Assembly: GCF_000430045.1 (NCBI RefSeq)
Contig: NZ_KE387025.1
Coordinates: 123,891 to 163,146, forward strand
Length of the DNA stretch: 39,256 nt
Direction of reading: 5' to 3'
Source: Calidithermus chliarophilus DSM 9957
GTDB lineage: Bacteria; Deinococcota; Deinococci; Deinococcales; Thermaceae
Part shown: positions 1-7,155 of the stretch, one piece after another
How positions within the stretch are numbered: the stretch's first letter is position 1
How the letters are laid out: each line of letters starts with the position of its first letter
Notes under the pieces: generated by a model
Database searches by the model: none
Seen by the model: the letters and a program-made list of their open reading frames with translations, nothing else
Told to the model about the DNA's origin: nothing
Program-made: the position numbers and the translations under genes

Positions 1-558
1 GGCCACCGGGGGCTCGGGCTCGGGGGGCGCGGGCAGCCGCACCCGCCCCAGCCGGCGGGCCATCACGTCGCGGATACCCGCCAGGCGCTTGTGCCCCACC
101 CCGGCCAGGTGCTCCAGCCGCCCGTCGAAGGCGGCCGCCTCGAGGTCCTCCAGCGAGTCGACCCCCAGCTCGTCGTGCAGCCGCTCGGCCAGCTTGGGGC
201 CGACCCCGGGGACGGTCATGAGCAGCCTCTCGGGCCTGCTCTCGCCCCGCAGGCGGCCCAGCATCGGCAGGCCGCCGGTGAGCACCAGCGTGCGGATCGA
301 GCGGGCCAGGCTCTCCCCGATGCCCGGCAACGCCTCCAGGCCCTCGAGCCCCTCGCGCCCCAGCAGCGCGTCGACGGGCTCGCCCAGCCGGCGCAGGGTC
401 TCGGCCCCGCGGCGGTAGGCCCCGACGCGGAAGGGGTTGGCCCCCTGCTGCTCCAGCAGGGCCGCCACCTCGTCCAGCCGCGCGGCGACGTCGGCGTTGA
501 GCCCCCAGTGCTCGCGCACCTCAGGCCCCGCGCCCCGTGGTTCCCTGAAAAAGCCCAT
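1..558 (-). CDS. Helix-hairpin-helix protein, PolX N-terminal-like (3' end outside window)
   Basis: The reverse strand is open from an ATG at 558 to base 1 without a stop (186 codons), so the gene continues beyond the window. The product begins MGFFREPRG and then resembles the N-terminal DNA-binding part of bacterial family X DNA polymerases: a first helical segment with NPFRVGAYRRGAETL, then HhH-type turns LPGIGES and VPGVGPK and a third LAGVGHK. The expected role is non-sequence-specific DNA binding. The visible part ends before a polymerase palm or PHP nuclease domain could appear, so PolX and a stand-alone HhH protein cannot be told apart. A purine-rich stretch before the ATG can serve as ribosome binding site. 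The promoter at 578-609 has an unusual direct repeat. Family assignment is fairly sure; the exact name is not. Confidence 0.75.
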   Translation of the reverse strand, partial: MGFFREPRGAGPEVREHWGLNADVAARLDEVAALLEQQGANPFRVGAYRRGAETLRRLGEPVDALLGREGLEGLEALPGIGESLARSIRTLVLTGGLPMLGRLRGESRPERLLMTVPGVGPKLAERLHDELGVDSLEDLEAAAFDGRLEHLAGVGHKRLAGIRDVMARRLGRVRLPAPPEPEPPVA

Positions 559-577
559 GACCACCCCCTTCGCCTCG

Positions 578-609
578 AGGCTAGCCCCCGGCCATTACCA
601 GGCGGTTAC
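578..609 (-). promoter_or_regulatory. Direct-repeat promoter upstream of the HhH gene
   Basis: On the minus strand CGTAAC and GGTAAT lie exactly 11 bp apart (start to start), followed after 10 nt by TAGCCT (583-578), a possible -10 box. The predicted transcription start is about 13 nt before the ATG at 558. The same arrangement, including the 10-nt gap and TAGCCT, occurs at 31423-31455, which makes chance less likely. Direct repeats with an 11-bp period are typical of OmpR/PhoB-type regulators; which regulator acts here is unknown. Confidence 0.5.
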
Positions 610-631
610 GAACGGTGCCTGGGGACCCCGC

Positions 632-648
632 GCTAACGCGCCGGTAAT
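632..648 (+). promoter_or_regulatory. Second 11-bp direct repeat, opposite orientation
   Basis: GCTAAC (632-637) and GGTAAT (643-648) are 11 bp apart on the plus strand, mirroring the minus-strand pair at 594-609. It may be the operator of the gene whose 3' remnant follows at 685-831. Confidence 0.35.
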
Positions 649-684
649 CCGCCTGCTTCAACCCGGGACCGGCGGGGCGCTCAG

Positions 685-831
685 CCCCTCGAGGTCGCCG
701 TCTTCTCGCGCGACCCGCAGGCCGTGCCCCCGCGGATGCTGGTGAACGCCAAGCCCGCTGCCGCGAACGGCTGGAGCGGCTGGCAGAGCATCGAGGCCTG
801 GGCCGAGCGGGTCTACGAGGAGCTCGCGTAG
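685..831 (+). pseudogene. 3' remnant of an unidentified gene
   Basis: A plus-strand frame without a credible start ends at TAG 829-831 and reads like genuine coding sequence: it contains LEVAVFSRDPQAV, then PRMLVNAKPAAANGWSGW and ends in WAERVYEELA. Composition and codon choice match real genes of the window, and the frame dissolves into non-coding sequence upstream of about 685. I do not recognise the family. The likely explanation is a truncated gene. The minus-strand frame over the same stretch is Arg/Pro-rich and looks like a shadow. Confidence 0.4.
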
Positions 832-843
832 GCAACCTTCTCG

Positions 844-2151
844 CTAAGGCTTATCAAAAACCAGGACGTGCTCCCATCGCATCCGCTTCTCGAGAGGCGA
901 TCCTCCGGGATGGGTCGGCGGGGGCAGGTACCGCCGGTTCGGGGGGATCTCCCGCCTGTATTCCCGACCAAGCTCCAAGCCTGCCCCTAGCGCGGCGACC
1001 CTGAGGGCGGCCGAGTTGCTGATCTGTACCCCGCGAAGGCAGGAGTCGCCGATGACGTAAATGGCCTTACCGCCTTGCTTGAGCACGCGCACCGTCTCGC
1101 GGACCATGGCCTGCAAGTCTGCCGCATACCGCTTTACCACGCGCTGTTCTGACGGCGGTAGGCGGTCAGTCTCCCCCATCTCCCTCAGCATGAGCTCGAG
1201 CACTTCACGCGCCGGGGAGCCAGCCTGTTCTTCCGTCATACCTGAGCCGTTCAAGCGGAAACTTTCTCCTGCTTTATAGCCCAGCCAAACTAGGGAAAGT
1301 CGATGACCGCGCAGGTAGGAGATGGCGTTGAGGTAAGGCGGGGAGGTGATCACTGCATCGGCTAAGCCGTCCTCCGTGGCGTCGAGCGACCTGGCGTCTC
1401 CGGGCAGGATCGTCGCCCCGTCCTTAGGGGGCTGCTTCTCAAACAACTTCGCCAAATAGGCAGCCGATCTGGCAAAGCCTTCGTAGACGTCGAAGTCGTT
1501 ATCATCGGCCACGCGGTGGGGACGGCTGTGTGAAGTGTCCCAGGCTAGTGAAGCACCCCCTTTCTTCGTGATGATGATTCGGCTCAGAGCGATGCGTAGG
1601 GCATCTGCGAGGGGCCCTTGCATGGCGTTTAGGTGATAGGCAATCTTCCGCAATTGGCGGCGTTGCTTGTCCGCGAACCAGAAATTGACGAATTGCGTGG
1701 TTCTAGAGTCCTCGTCTATCCAGGGAAGCTCAACCTTGCCCAGCGCCTTGGCAGATTCAACCAATTCGGTTGCAGAATCCATCAGAGCCTGATGACTCAC
1801 GGGCGTCGTCCACACACGGGACATCATGACGGCTAACGGATCGAGGTCGAAACCGAGTGCCCGGTGGCCTAATTCCGTCGCCACGCGCACGGTGGTCCCT
1901 GAACCGACCATAGGGTCGAGGATCAGCGAACCTGGCGGCAGCGGTTTCATTTGCGAGAAAGCGATCTCGGGAGCCATGCGCGCAGGAAAGGGGTGGACCG
2001 GCCTTAACCTTGGCACCTGAGTGTCGGGGCCGCCCGAAGAAGGGCCGCCAGAGACGGCGGCCCAATCGTCCTCGTGGGCGGGTTGCCGTGCCCGGCCAGC
2101 TCTCGAGGATGCGGTGACACCTTTGCGAGGCAGGCTCATAGCTGGGCTCAT
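844..2151 (-). CDS. DNA methyltransferase (N4-cytosine/N6-adenine amino type)
   Basis: The 435-aa product carries the two hallmarks of SAM-dependent amino-methyltransferases: the SAM-binding motif DPMVGSGTT at about residues 79-87, preceded by the frequently associated HPFPARMAPE, and the catalytic motif TSPPY near residue 265, followed by LNAISYLRGHR. It should methylate an exocyclic amino group of C or A in DNA; the target site cannot be read from sequence. The ATG at 2151 has only a weak ribosome binding site; ATG 2139 is an alternative, and the conserved part begins around residue 45. It is the last gene of a minus-strand series after the HerA-like gene (65-bp gap). No classical restriction endonuclease lies beside it, so it may mark self DNA for the NurA/HerA pair or be an orphan. 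Confidence 0.85.
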   Translation of the reverse strand: MSPAMSLPRKGVTASSRAGRARQPAHEDDWAAVSGGPSSGGPDTQVPRLRPVHPFPARMAPEIAFSQMKPLPPGSLILDPMVGSGTTVRVATELGHRALGFDLDPLAVMMSRVWTTPVSHQALMDSATELVESAKALGKVELPWIDEDSRTTQFVNFWFADKQRRQLRKIAYHLNAMQGPLADALRIALSRIIITKKGGASLAWDTSHSRPHRVADDNDFDVYEGFARSAAYLAKLFEKQPPKDGATILPGDARSLDATEDGLADAVITSPPYLNAISYLRGHRLSLVWLGYKAGESFRLNGSGMTEEQAGSPAREVLELMLREMGETDRLPPSEQRVVKRYAADLQAMVRETVRVLKQGGKAIYVIGDSCLRGVQISNSAALRVAALGAGLELGREYRREIPPNRRYLPPPTHPGGSPLEKRMRWEHVLVFDKP

Positions 2152-2216
2152 CCTAACTGATGGCCAGCACCCGAGGAAGCCCAGCCGGCCCTAAGGGCCT
2201 CCACAGCGCGACAGGG

Positions 2217-4070
2217 CTATTCCACCATGCGGAGCTTGCATGGGGTGGGGTCTACCGCGATGAGTAGGGGCCGGCTCATGTGCGGGAAAGACACGATGGC
2301 TTGGCCCGGCGCCAGACCTGGCAGCCGTTGCCAGAGGCTCTTCTCTATGCCCGGCACGACCCGCTCGAGCGTGCTCACCACCTGCGGGTCGGTGATCTTG
2401 TGCAGGATGTAAGAGTTGACCAGCCCGAAAATCTGCCGGGGCAGGTGTTGAGGCAGTTGGGTAACGAAAACCAGGCCTAGCCAGCGCTTGCGGCCCCGCT
2501 TAGCGATGCGTGCTACTTGCTCAAATAGGATTGGCATTTTGTCGATGCGCTCGGCACTCAGGAACTCGTGCGCTTCCTCGATGATTACCAGTACCCGTGC
2601 GGGCGGTCCGGCTTTTCCCTGCTCCCAAGCCTGGTAAGCGTTGTCCTGGGCTTCCAGCAAACCCCGCAGGAGGTCGGCAATCACGATATTGCTCAGCTCC
2701 GAGGCCCCAAAGGCCGACAAGTCTACCAGGGAAACCTGGCCCGGCTGGAGGAGCTTGCTGTAGCTGAGGGGTCTGGCCGTGGGCTCGGGGGAGTCAAAGA
2801 CCTTGAGCCTGCTTAGCCGGGCCAACCGCCCCAGCAGAGCAGCCCAGGAGCTCACGTTCCCTGGAATGTGGGCCTCGGCGATACGCCTGGTGAGCTTTTC
2901 TTTGGCCTCCGGGCTGCGAAACTGGGGGGAGCGCAGCTCGATCTCCCGTTTGTCCGTTTTCGCCAGACAGGCCCCCACCACATCCAGCGTCATCTGCAAT
3001 GTGAGGCGGGGCCAGCCCCGGTCGAACTCGTCGATCTCCAACGCAAGTTGCTCTTGTTCAGCGTCTCCTTGTTTCGGGAAGATGTCGAGATCGCGCATCA
3101 CTGCCTTAGCGATGTCGTATGCCTTGAGAAAACGCTCCTGTTGGGCATCGCTCAGATCGAGAATCTCGATGATGGTGTGAGGTGAGAGGCGAGCGAATTG
3201 CAGCGAGAAGGCCCTGAGGTTGGGATGGTCGGGATTAGCCGACTCACGCCCAACCAGGTGGTACACCGTCATCTGGCCCGCTGGGACGCCGGCGGGCTGC
3301 TGGCCACGCTCGCTGAGCGCCAAGAGCATGTTCGGGTCTTCGGTGGGCTCGTGCAGGTGGGTATATTCCCCTTCCACATCTAGCACGATTACCGCCATGC
3401 CGGCTTCCTGGGCCTCCTTGATCAGACGCGATACCGTGGTGGACTTTCCTCCACCGGTGGTGCCGAGAATGGCCGTATGCCGGGGCAGAACCGCTTTTTG
3501 CTGGGAAGGGATACCAACCTCGATCCCCTCATAACCAAAGGCCAGCCCGAGTCGGACATCCCCCCCGGCTTTCAGCACCGCCGCCGACTCAGCCTCGTCC
3601 AGCACGAAGACCGGGCTGTTGGGCAGCGGGCGGAAACGGGGCGGGACCAGTTTGCCATCGGCCCGCTCCTCTCCCAGTAGGTTCACCTGGATACGCCCGT
3701 GGTAGGGGGGCAGAAAGATGCCCCCTCGAGCCTGCACGTTGACCAGCATGGGAGCATCCCCCCGCAGGCTGTCCGGCTCGGCAAAGGGCCCGGCGGCGAC
3801 CACCCCCAAGTAGGTGCGCCCGTCGGTGCTTTTGATCCTTAAAAGCGCCTGGGAGGGCGCTTTTAGAAGGTGCTCCCGGGGCAGCAGCACCACCAACGTG
3901 CCGTCCTCGCTGTTGGGCAGGTCGAACATTGTGGCACCGATCGAGCCTTTGCGGAGTTCATCCGGCTCGAGCTCACCCCCAGCCTCGCTGATATCACGGT
4001 CAAGCCGTTCCATGAAATCGCTGGGAAGTTCCTTGGGCTCAGCAGGGTTGCCAGAGCGGAATTCGTCCAT
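2217..4070 (-). CDS. herA: HerA-like hexameric DNA translocase ATPase
   Basis: The 617-aa protein belongs to the HerA/FtsK superfamily. Walker A is GTTGGGKST (about 203-211), followed by VIVLDVEGEYTHL as in HerA proteins; a Walker B-like VLVIIEEAHEF lies near residue 500, with RIAKRGRKRWLG and a sensor-like FVTQLPQHLP after it. The N-terminal ~190 residues have the composition of the HerA HAS-barrel. HerA proteins form hexamers that pump DNA and work with the nuclease NurA, which is the next gene upstream (start 15 nt after the NurA stop). A clear GGAG site precedes ATG 4070. In Archaea and Thermus HerA-NurA acts in end resection; here, next to a methyltransferase and a protease/sigma pair, a defence function is equally possible. 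Confidence 0.85.
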   Translation of the reverse strand: MDEFRSGNPAEPKELPSDFMERLDRDISEAGGELEPDELRKGSIGATMFDLPNSEDGTLVVLLPREHLLKAPSQALLRIKSTDGRTYLGVVAAGPFAEPDSLRGDAPMLVNVQARGGIFLPPYHGRIQVNLLGEERADGKLVPPRFRPLPNSPVFVLDEAESAAVLKAGGDVRLGLAFGYEGIEVGIPSQQKAVLPRHTAILGTTGGGKSTTVSRLIKEAQEAGMAVIVLDVEGEYTHLHEPTEDPNMLLALSERGQQPAGVPAGQMTVYHLVGRESANPDHPNLRAFSLQFARLSPHTIIEILDLSDAQQERFLKAYDIAKAVMRDLDIFPKQGDAEQEQLALEIDEFDRGWPRLTLQMTLDVVGACLAKTDKREIELRSPQFRSPEAKEKLTRRIAEAHIPGNVSSWAALLGRLARLSRLKVFDSPEPTARPLSYSKLLQPGQVSLVDLSAFGASELSNIVIADLLRGLLEAQDNAYQAWEQGKAGPPARVLVIIEEAHEFLSAERIDKMPILFEQVARIAKRGRKRWLGLVFVTQLPQHLPRQIFGLVNSYILHKITDPQVVSTLERVVPGIEKSLWQRLPGLAPGQAIVSFPHMSRPLLIAVDPTPCKLRMVE

Positions 4071-4085
4071 GACATCTCCTTACTT

Positions 4086-5357
4086 TTACTTGCGGGTTGC
4101 GCGCTCACTCAGGTACTGCCAGGGGGCGCCAGCTTCGGTGTAGGCGGTCGAGACAGGGCCATAGAGGGTTTCCCGCCCGAAGACGTGGGAGCAGACGTGA
4201 TCGGCCAGGTCAATGAGCATCGGGAAGCCCCGATGGTATTGCAGGATGCTGTCGGCAATGGCAATGTGGGCGGCCATGTGGGCGTGTTCGGCGTGGGCGT
4301 AGAAAACCTGGGCGGGGGCGGCGGGGGTAGCCCGGTAGACGCCTACCACCACCTGGGGAGCCACGAAGTCGCGGAAACGGCGGATCCAAGCTTCGGGGCT
4401 GTCGATCTTTCTCCCATCCCAGGTCATGTCCACGTTTACCTTCATCCGGTAGTGGCCATTCTCCACGGTCTTGCTGATCGCCTCCTGCAAACTACCCACG
4501 ATGGCGTACTCGAGGGGGTAGAGGGCCTGCCCGATCGTGAGCAGCAAGCGGTCGCTGGGCTCACTGGCGACATAAATGAACTTCTGGTGGTGCTCCACCA
4601 GCTCACGGATCACCTTGGTGGACTCCACCATCATGTCCATCGTCCCCGAACCGGTGATGAGCTCGTAGGGCGCGGGATTGCCGTGGCCCATGCGCCAGAC
4701 GGCCTGCGAGCGGCGCAGCAGGATGGCCCGCTCGGCATAGCTCATGACCGCCCGGCCAGCCAGGTTGCTGATCTTGTCACGTGGGCTCTCCTGGTTCTGG
4801 CCGGCCCGATGGCTGCGCCGCTGGAGCAATTCCAGCGCCTCATCAGCAGGGTTTCCCCCGCCGGGGTTGGCACGCAAATCCCGGCGGAACAGCCGGTGGA
4901 CCCATGTGCCCTGATCGCCCCGGTACGAAACCAGGCTCACGCCGATCTGGTAAATGGTCAGAGGCAGGGTGTCGTGTACCTGGCGTGTACCATCGCAAGC
5001 TTCTACCCCGCCGTTGAAGAGTAGTCCTCTCTGGATTTGCTCCAGATCGGCCCTTTTGCAGGCGTAAGGAGCGCCCGCGTGCTTTGGGGCTCCTGGGCGC
5101 TTCTCGAGCTGAGGGAAAACCAGCCTGCGGATCTCTTCGCGGGTGCGGTTCTCCTGCTCGATGGCCTCGCGCACCTCGGCCTCGAGGCGGGCGTACACCT
5201 CGGAAAGATCCTCGCCGGTCTTCCAGGTCTCGAGGTCGAGGGTACGGGTGATGTCCTCACCGAAGGCTTCCTGGTACTCCTCGGCGCTTACGTCCGGCAC
5301 TCGCTCGTCCGTACCGCTGACCACGTACTCGTATTCGTCGGGATCTCGCCCAGCCAT
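4086..5357 (-). CDS. nurA: NurA-like nuclease, partner of HerA
   Basis: The 423-aa protein has an acidic, helical N-terminus (about 1-95) and a NurA-type core. The core starts with an aspartate in the short motif CDGT (D122) preceded by FNGGVEA, as in NurA where the first metal-binding aspartate follows a strand. The C-terminal part contains FPMLIDLADHVCSHVFGR, a region typical of NurA. NurA is an Mn-dependent 5'-3' exo/endonuclease loaded on DNA by HerA, and the HerA-like gene follows directly. GGAGGGGAAGG upstream of ATG 5357 is a strong ribosome binding site. Similarity is judged by motif and context only, so the family is likely but not certain; activity is inferred. Confidence 0.65.
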   Translation of the reverse strand: MAGRDPDEYEYVVSGTDERVPDVSAEEYQEAFGEDITRTLDLETWKTGEDLSEVYARLEAEVREAIEQENRTREEIRRLVFPQLEKRPGAPKHAGAPYACKRADLEQIQRGLLFNGGVEACDGTRQVHDTLPLTIYQIGVSLVSYRGDQGTWVHRLFRRDLRANPGGGNPADEALELLQRRSHRAGQNQESPRDKISNLAGRAVMSYAERAILLRRSQAVWRMGHGNPAPYELITGSGTMDMMVESTKVIRELVEHHQKFIYVASEPSDRLLLTIGQALYPLEYAIVGSLQEAISKTVENGHYRMKVNVDMTWDGRKIDSPEAWIRRFRDFVAPQVVVGVYRATPAAPAQVFYAHAEHAHMAAHIAIADSILQYHRGFPMLIDLADHVCSHVFGRETLYGPVSTAYTEAGAPWQYLSERATRK

Positions 5358-5410
5358 GCTGCCTTCCCCTCCTCACCCTCTTTTCCCGGTCTCCCCTAAA
5401 AGTTCGACAC

Positions 5411-6133
5411 TCAGCGCCGAAGCCCCAGGCGAAGGAGCCAGGGGCTATGCTCCCCTTCGGGTAGCAGAGTCGAGGCGTACTGCTGGGCAGGAACGCGAGG
5501 TAACCCGTACACCCTGCACAGCACCTCCATCAGACGGTTCCGCTCAAAGGAGCCAGCTAAAACATGCTCGGCGGGCGCGAGCAGTTCGAAGGCCAGACGG
5601 TCGGCTTGCGCCTCGGCTCGCCGAACCCTGAGGTCACTCGTGAATCCTTCAGGCGAACGCTCCATCAGGTGCAGGTGGGCTTCCACGGGGATTCGGGCCA
5701 GCAGCGAGTAAACCTGCTCGGCAGGGGAAGGGGCCCTTCTCCCGTCGAACACCTCGAGCACCCCTGGGCCCAGGCCTTTTACGGCCTCCTGGCGCGGTTT
5801 CCAGTAGTCCCTGAGGTAATGAGCCACCTCGTGCGCCAGCGAGAAGCGCTGCTCGTCGGGTGGGTCGGCGGCGTCCAGGAAGACGATGCCCCTGCCAAAG
5901 CGGGCTACCAAGCAGGCGCGCAGATTGTGCTCTGGAGCGTCTATAACGAGATTGACCCCATTGTGGGCTAACCAGCGCCTCACCCCGCCCACACTCAGGG
6001 CCGGGATAGTCACCACGCTGAGCGGCAGACCTAGAGCTATGCCTCGGCGCAAGTCTCGAGGGAACGGCTCCTCCTCCCCTGCTTGCTCCCAGAAGGCGGC
6101 GGCCAGCTCCGATACCCACAAAGGGGTATTCAT
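5411..6133 (-). CDS. ImmA/IrrE-family zinc metallopeptidase
   Basis: The 240-aa protein has the zinc-binding motif HEVAH at 101-105 and a downstream EAQADRLAFELLAP stretch, the usual third-ligand/helix region of the ImmA/IrrE (M78) family. Family members cleave repressors: ImmA cleaves the ICE repressor ImmR, and IrrE/PprI of Deinococcus cleaves DdrO after DNA damage. ATG 6133 overlaps the stop of the preceding small gene by one base (TGATG), so the two are translationally coupled. The protease may cut the small 117-aa protein or a repressor of this cassette; no HTH repressor is visible among the neighbours. Function by family is likely, target unknown. Confidence 0.8.
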   Translation of the reverse strand: MNTPLWVSELAAAFWEQAGEEEPFPRDLRRGIALGLPLSVVTIPALSVGGVRRWLAHNGVNLVIDAPEHNLRACLVARFGRGIVFLDAADPPDEQRFSLAHEVAHYLRDYWKPRQEAVKGLGPGVLEVFDGRRAPSPAEQVYSLLARIPVEAHLHLMERSPEGFTSDLRVRRAEAQADRLAFELLAPAEHVLAGSFERNRLMEVLCRVYGLPRVPAQQYASTLLPEGEHSPWLLRLGLRR

Positions 6134-6486
6134 CAGGGCTCTCCCTCATCCGGCTCTTGTCGATCACGGGCAGCCATCAACAACCCCTTCCCTTCAGCAG
6201 CGCGTAGACTCTCGAGCGCCTCGGCCCGGCGTAGCACCTCAGCTAAAGCTTCGATCTTGAGGTCGAATCGCCCCGCGATGGTCCGAAGTTCCTCCCGGAA
6301 TGCCGGCGATGCGGATGAAGGGCGCCGGCACAGCCGCAGGGCGGGAAGGCCATCAGTCTCGCCTCCCAGGAAGGACGCGAGTTCAGGATCGCCCATCGCC
6401 TCACTCTCGGCATACACCCGAAGTGCCCAAGCGAGGAAGAAGGGGTCCTGACCCACCCGTTTAGACATGTGTCGGATGGCGCTCAT
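6133..6486 (-). CDS. Small helical protein between sigma factor and protease
   Basis: A 117-aa protein starting MSAIRHMSKRVGQDPFF. I chose ATG 6486 because AAAGGAGAGG sits directly upstream and the ATG overlaps the sigma-factor stop in an ATGA. No known family is recognised. It is charged, predicted mostly helical (FREELRTIAGRFDLKIEAL and AEVLRRAEALESL) and has no membrane segment. Its place between a sigma-like gene and an ImmA/IrrE-type protease would fit a sigma-binding protein or protease substrate, but that is inference from order only. Confidence 0.65.
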   Translation of the reverse strand: MSAIRHMSKRVGQDPFFLAWALRVYAESEAMGDPELASFLGGETDGLPALRLCRRPSSASPAFREELRTIAGRFDLKIEALAEVLRRAEALESLRAAEGKGLLMAARDRQEPDEGEP

Positions 6487-7106
6487 GGCCTCTCCTTTCC
6501 CCAAGTGCGCTCTAGACGCTTTTTGAGCCGGTCCTTAACCCGCTTGATTTCGCGCTTCTGCTCAGCAGCGGGTAGCCCTGAGAGACCTAAGGCTTCGGCA
6601 TAGACCCGGGTTTTCCGCTCACCGTCCAGCATCAAATCCATCACCCTTCGCTCCTCGAGGCTCAGCTTCGCCCGCAAAGTGCCTACCACCTTTGCAGACA
6701 TCAGGCTCCACTCCTTCACTTCCAGCCGCTGAGCCGGGTCAGCCTCCCCATCCCTTAGGTATTTCCCCTCTCCCGGTGAAAGTTCGACATCCTCGAGGCC
6801 AGTCTTGCGCCAAACATGCCGTCGTTCTGCCCTCCACCGGTTTTTGAGGTCACCAGAAGCGGACATTCGAAGGTATCCAAGGAGCGAGCTTCGCTTCGGG
6901 TCGTAGCTAGTAGGGTTTTTAATCAAAGCCAGCAAAGCATCCTCGGCAGCAGTAAGGCAGTCTTCAGCACTTACGGCTGGGTTCCGGCCTTGAAGCCAGC
7001 AGGCAAGATCGTCCAAGTAAGCCACGACTAAATCTGAAGGCGCGGTCGGGTCGCCCGACCGCAGCCGAACAAGCAAGGCTTTTGCCTCATCGTGGGAGGG
7101 AGGCAT
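6483..7106 (-). CDS. Sigma-70-like RNA polymerase sigma factor (small, ECF-like)
   Basis: The 207-aa product resembles small sigma factors. The first half has a region-2-like segment around SSLLGYLRMSASGDLKNRW, and the last third a region-4-like helical part beginning LSLEERRVMDLMLDGE followed by a very basic tail (KREIKRVKDRLKKRLER). It is the first gene of the minus-strand cassette and is probably its own or its neighbours' activator. No Shine-Dalgarno precedes ATG 7106; instead TACACT stands 6 nt before the ATG, as in leaderless mRNAs. The gene lies 50 bp beyond the trailer end of CRISPR array 1. Homology is visible by pattern only, so a diverged or degenerate sigma cannot be excluded. Confidence 0.6.
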   Translation of the reverse strand: MPPSHDEAKALLVRLRSGDPTAPSDLVVAYLDDLACWLQGRNPAVSAEDCLTAAEDALLALIKNPTSYDPKRSSLLGYLRMSASGDLKNRWRAERRHVWRKTGLEDVELSPGEGKYLRDGEADPAQRLEVKEWSLMSAKVVGTLRAKLSLEERRVMDLMLDGERKTRVYAEALGLSGLPAAEQKREIKRVKDRLKKRLERTWGKERP

Positions 7107-7112
7107 GGCTCG

Positions 7113-7118
7113 AGTGTA
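7113..7118 (-). promoter_or_regulatory. Leaderless -10 box of the sigma/HerA cassette
   Basis: TACACT on the minus strand ends 6 nt before ATG 7106, which puts the transcription start on the A of the ATG. No good -35 box is seen, so an activator or the cassette's own sigma factor may be needed. Confidence 0.4.
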
Positions 7119-7155
7119 AAGGAGAGGAGCTCTAAAGCTTGGCTATCTGTCTTAA

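Noticed and set aside
581-835. 84-codon minus-strand ORF
   Set aside because: Arg/Pro/Ala/Ser-rich composition typical of a shadow frame of the plus-strand remnant at 685-831.
3870-5024. 384-codon plus-strand ORF opposite the NurA-like gene
   Set aside because: The minus-strand gene has the family motifs, ribosome binding site and operon context; the plus frame has none.
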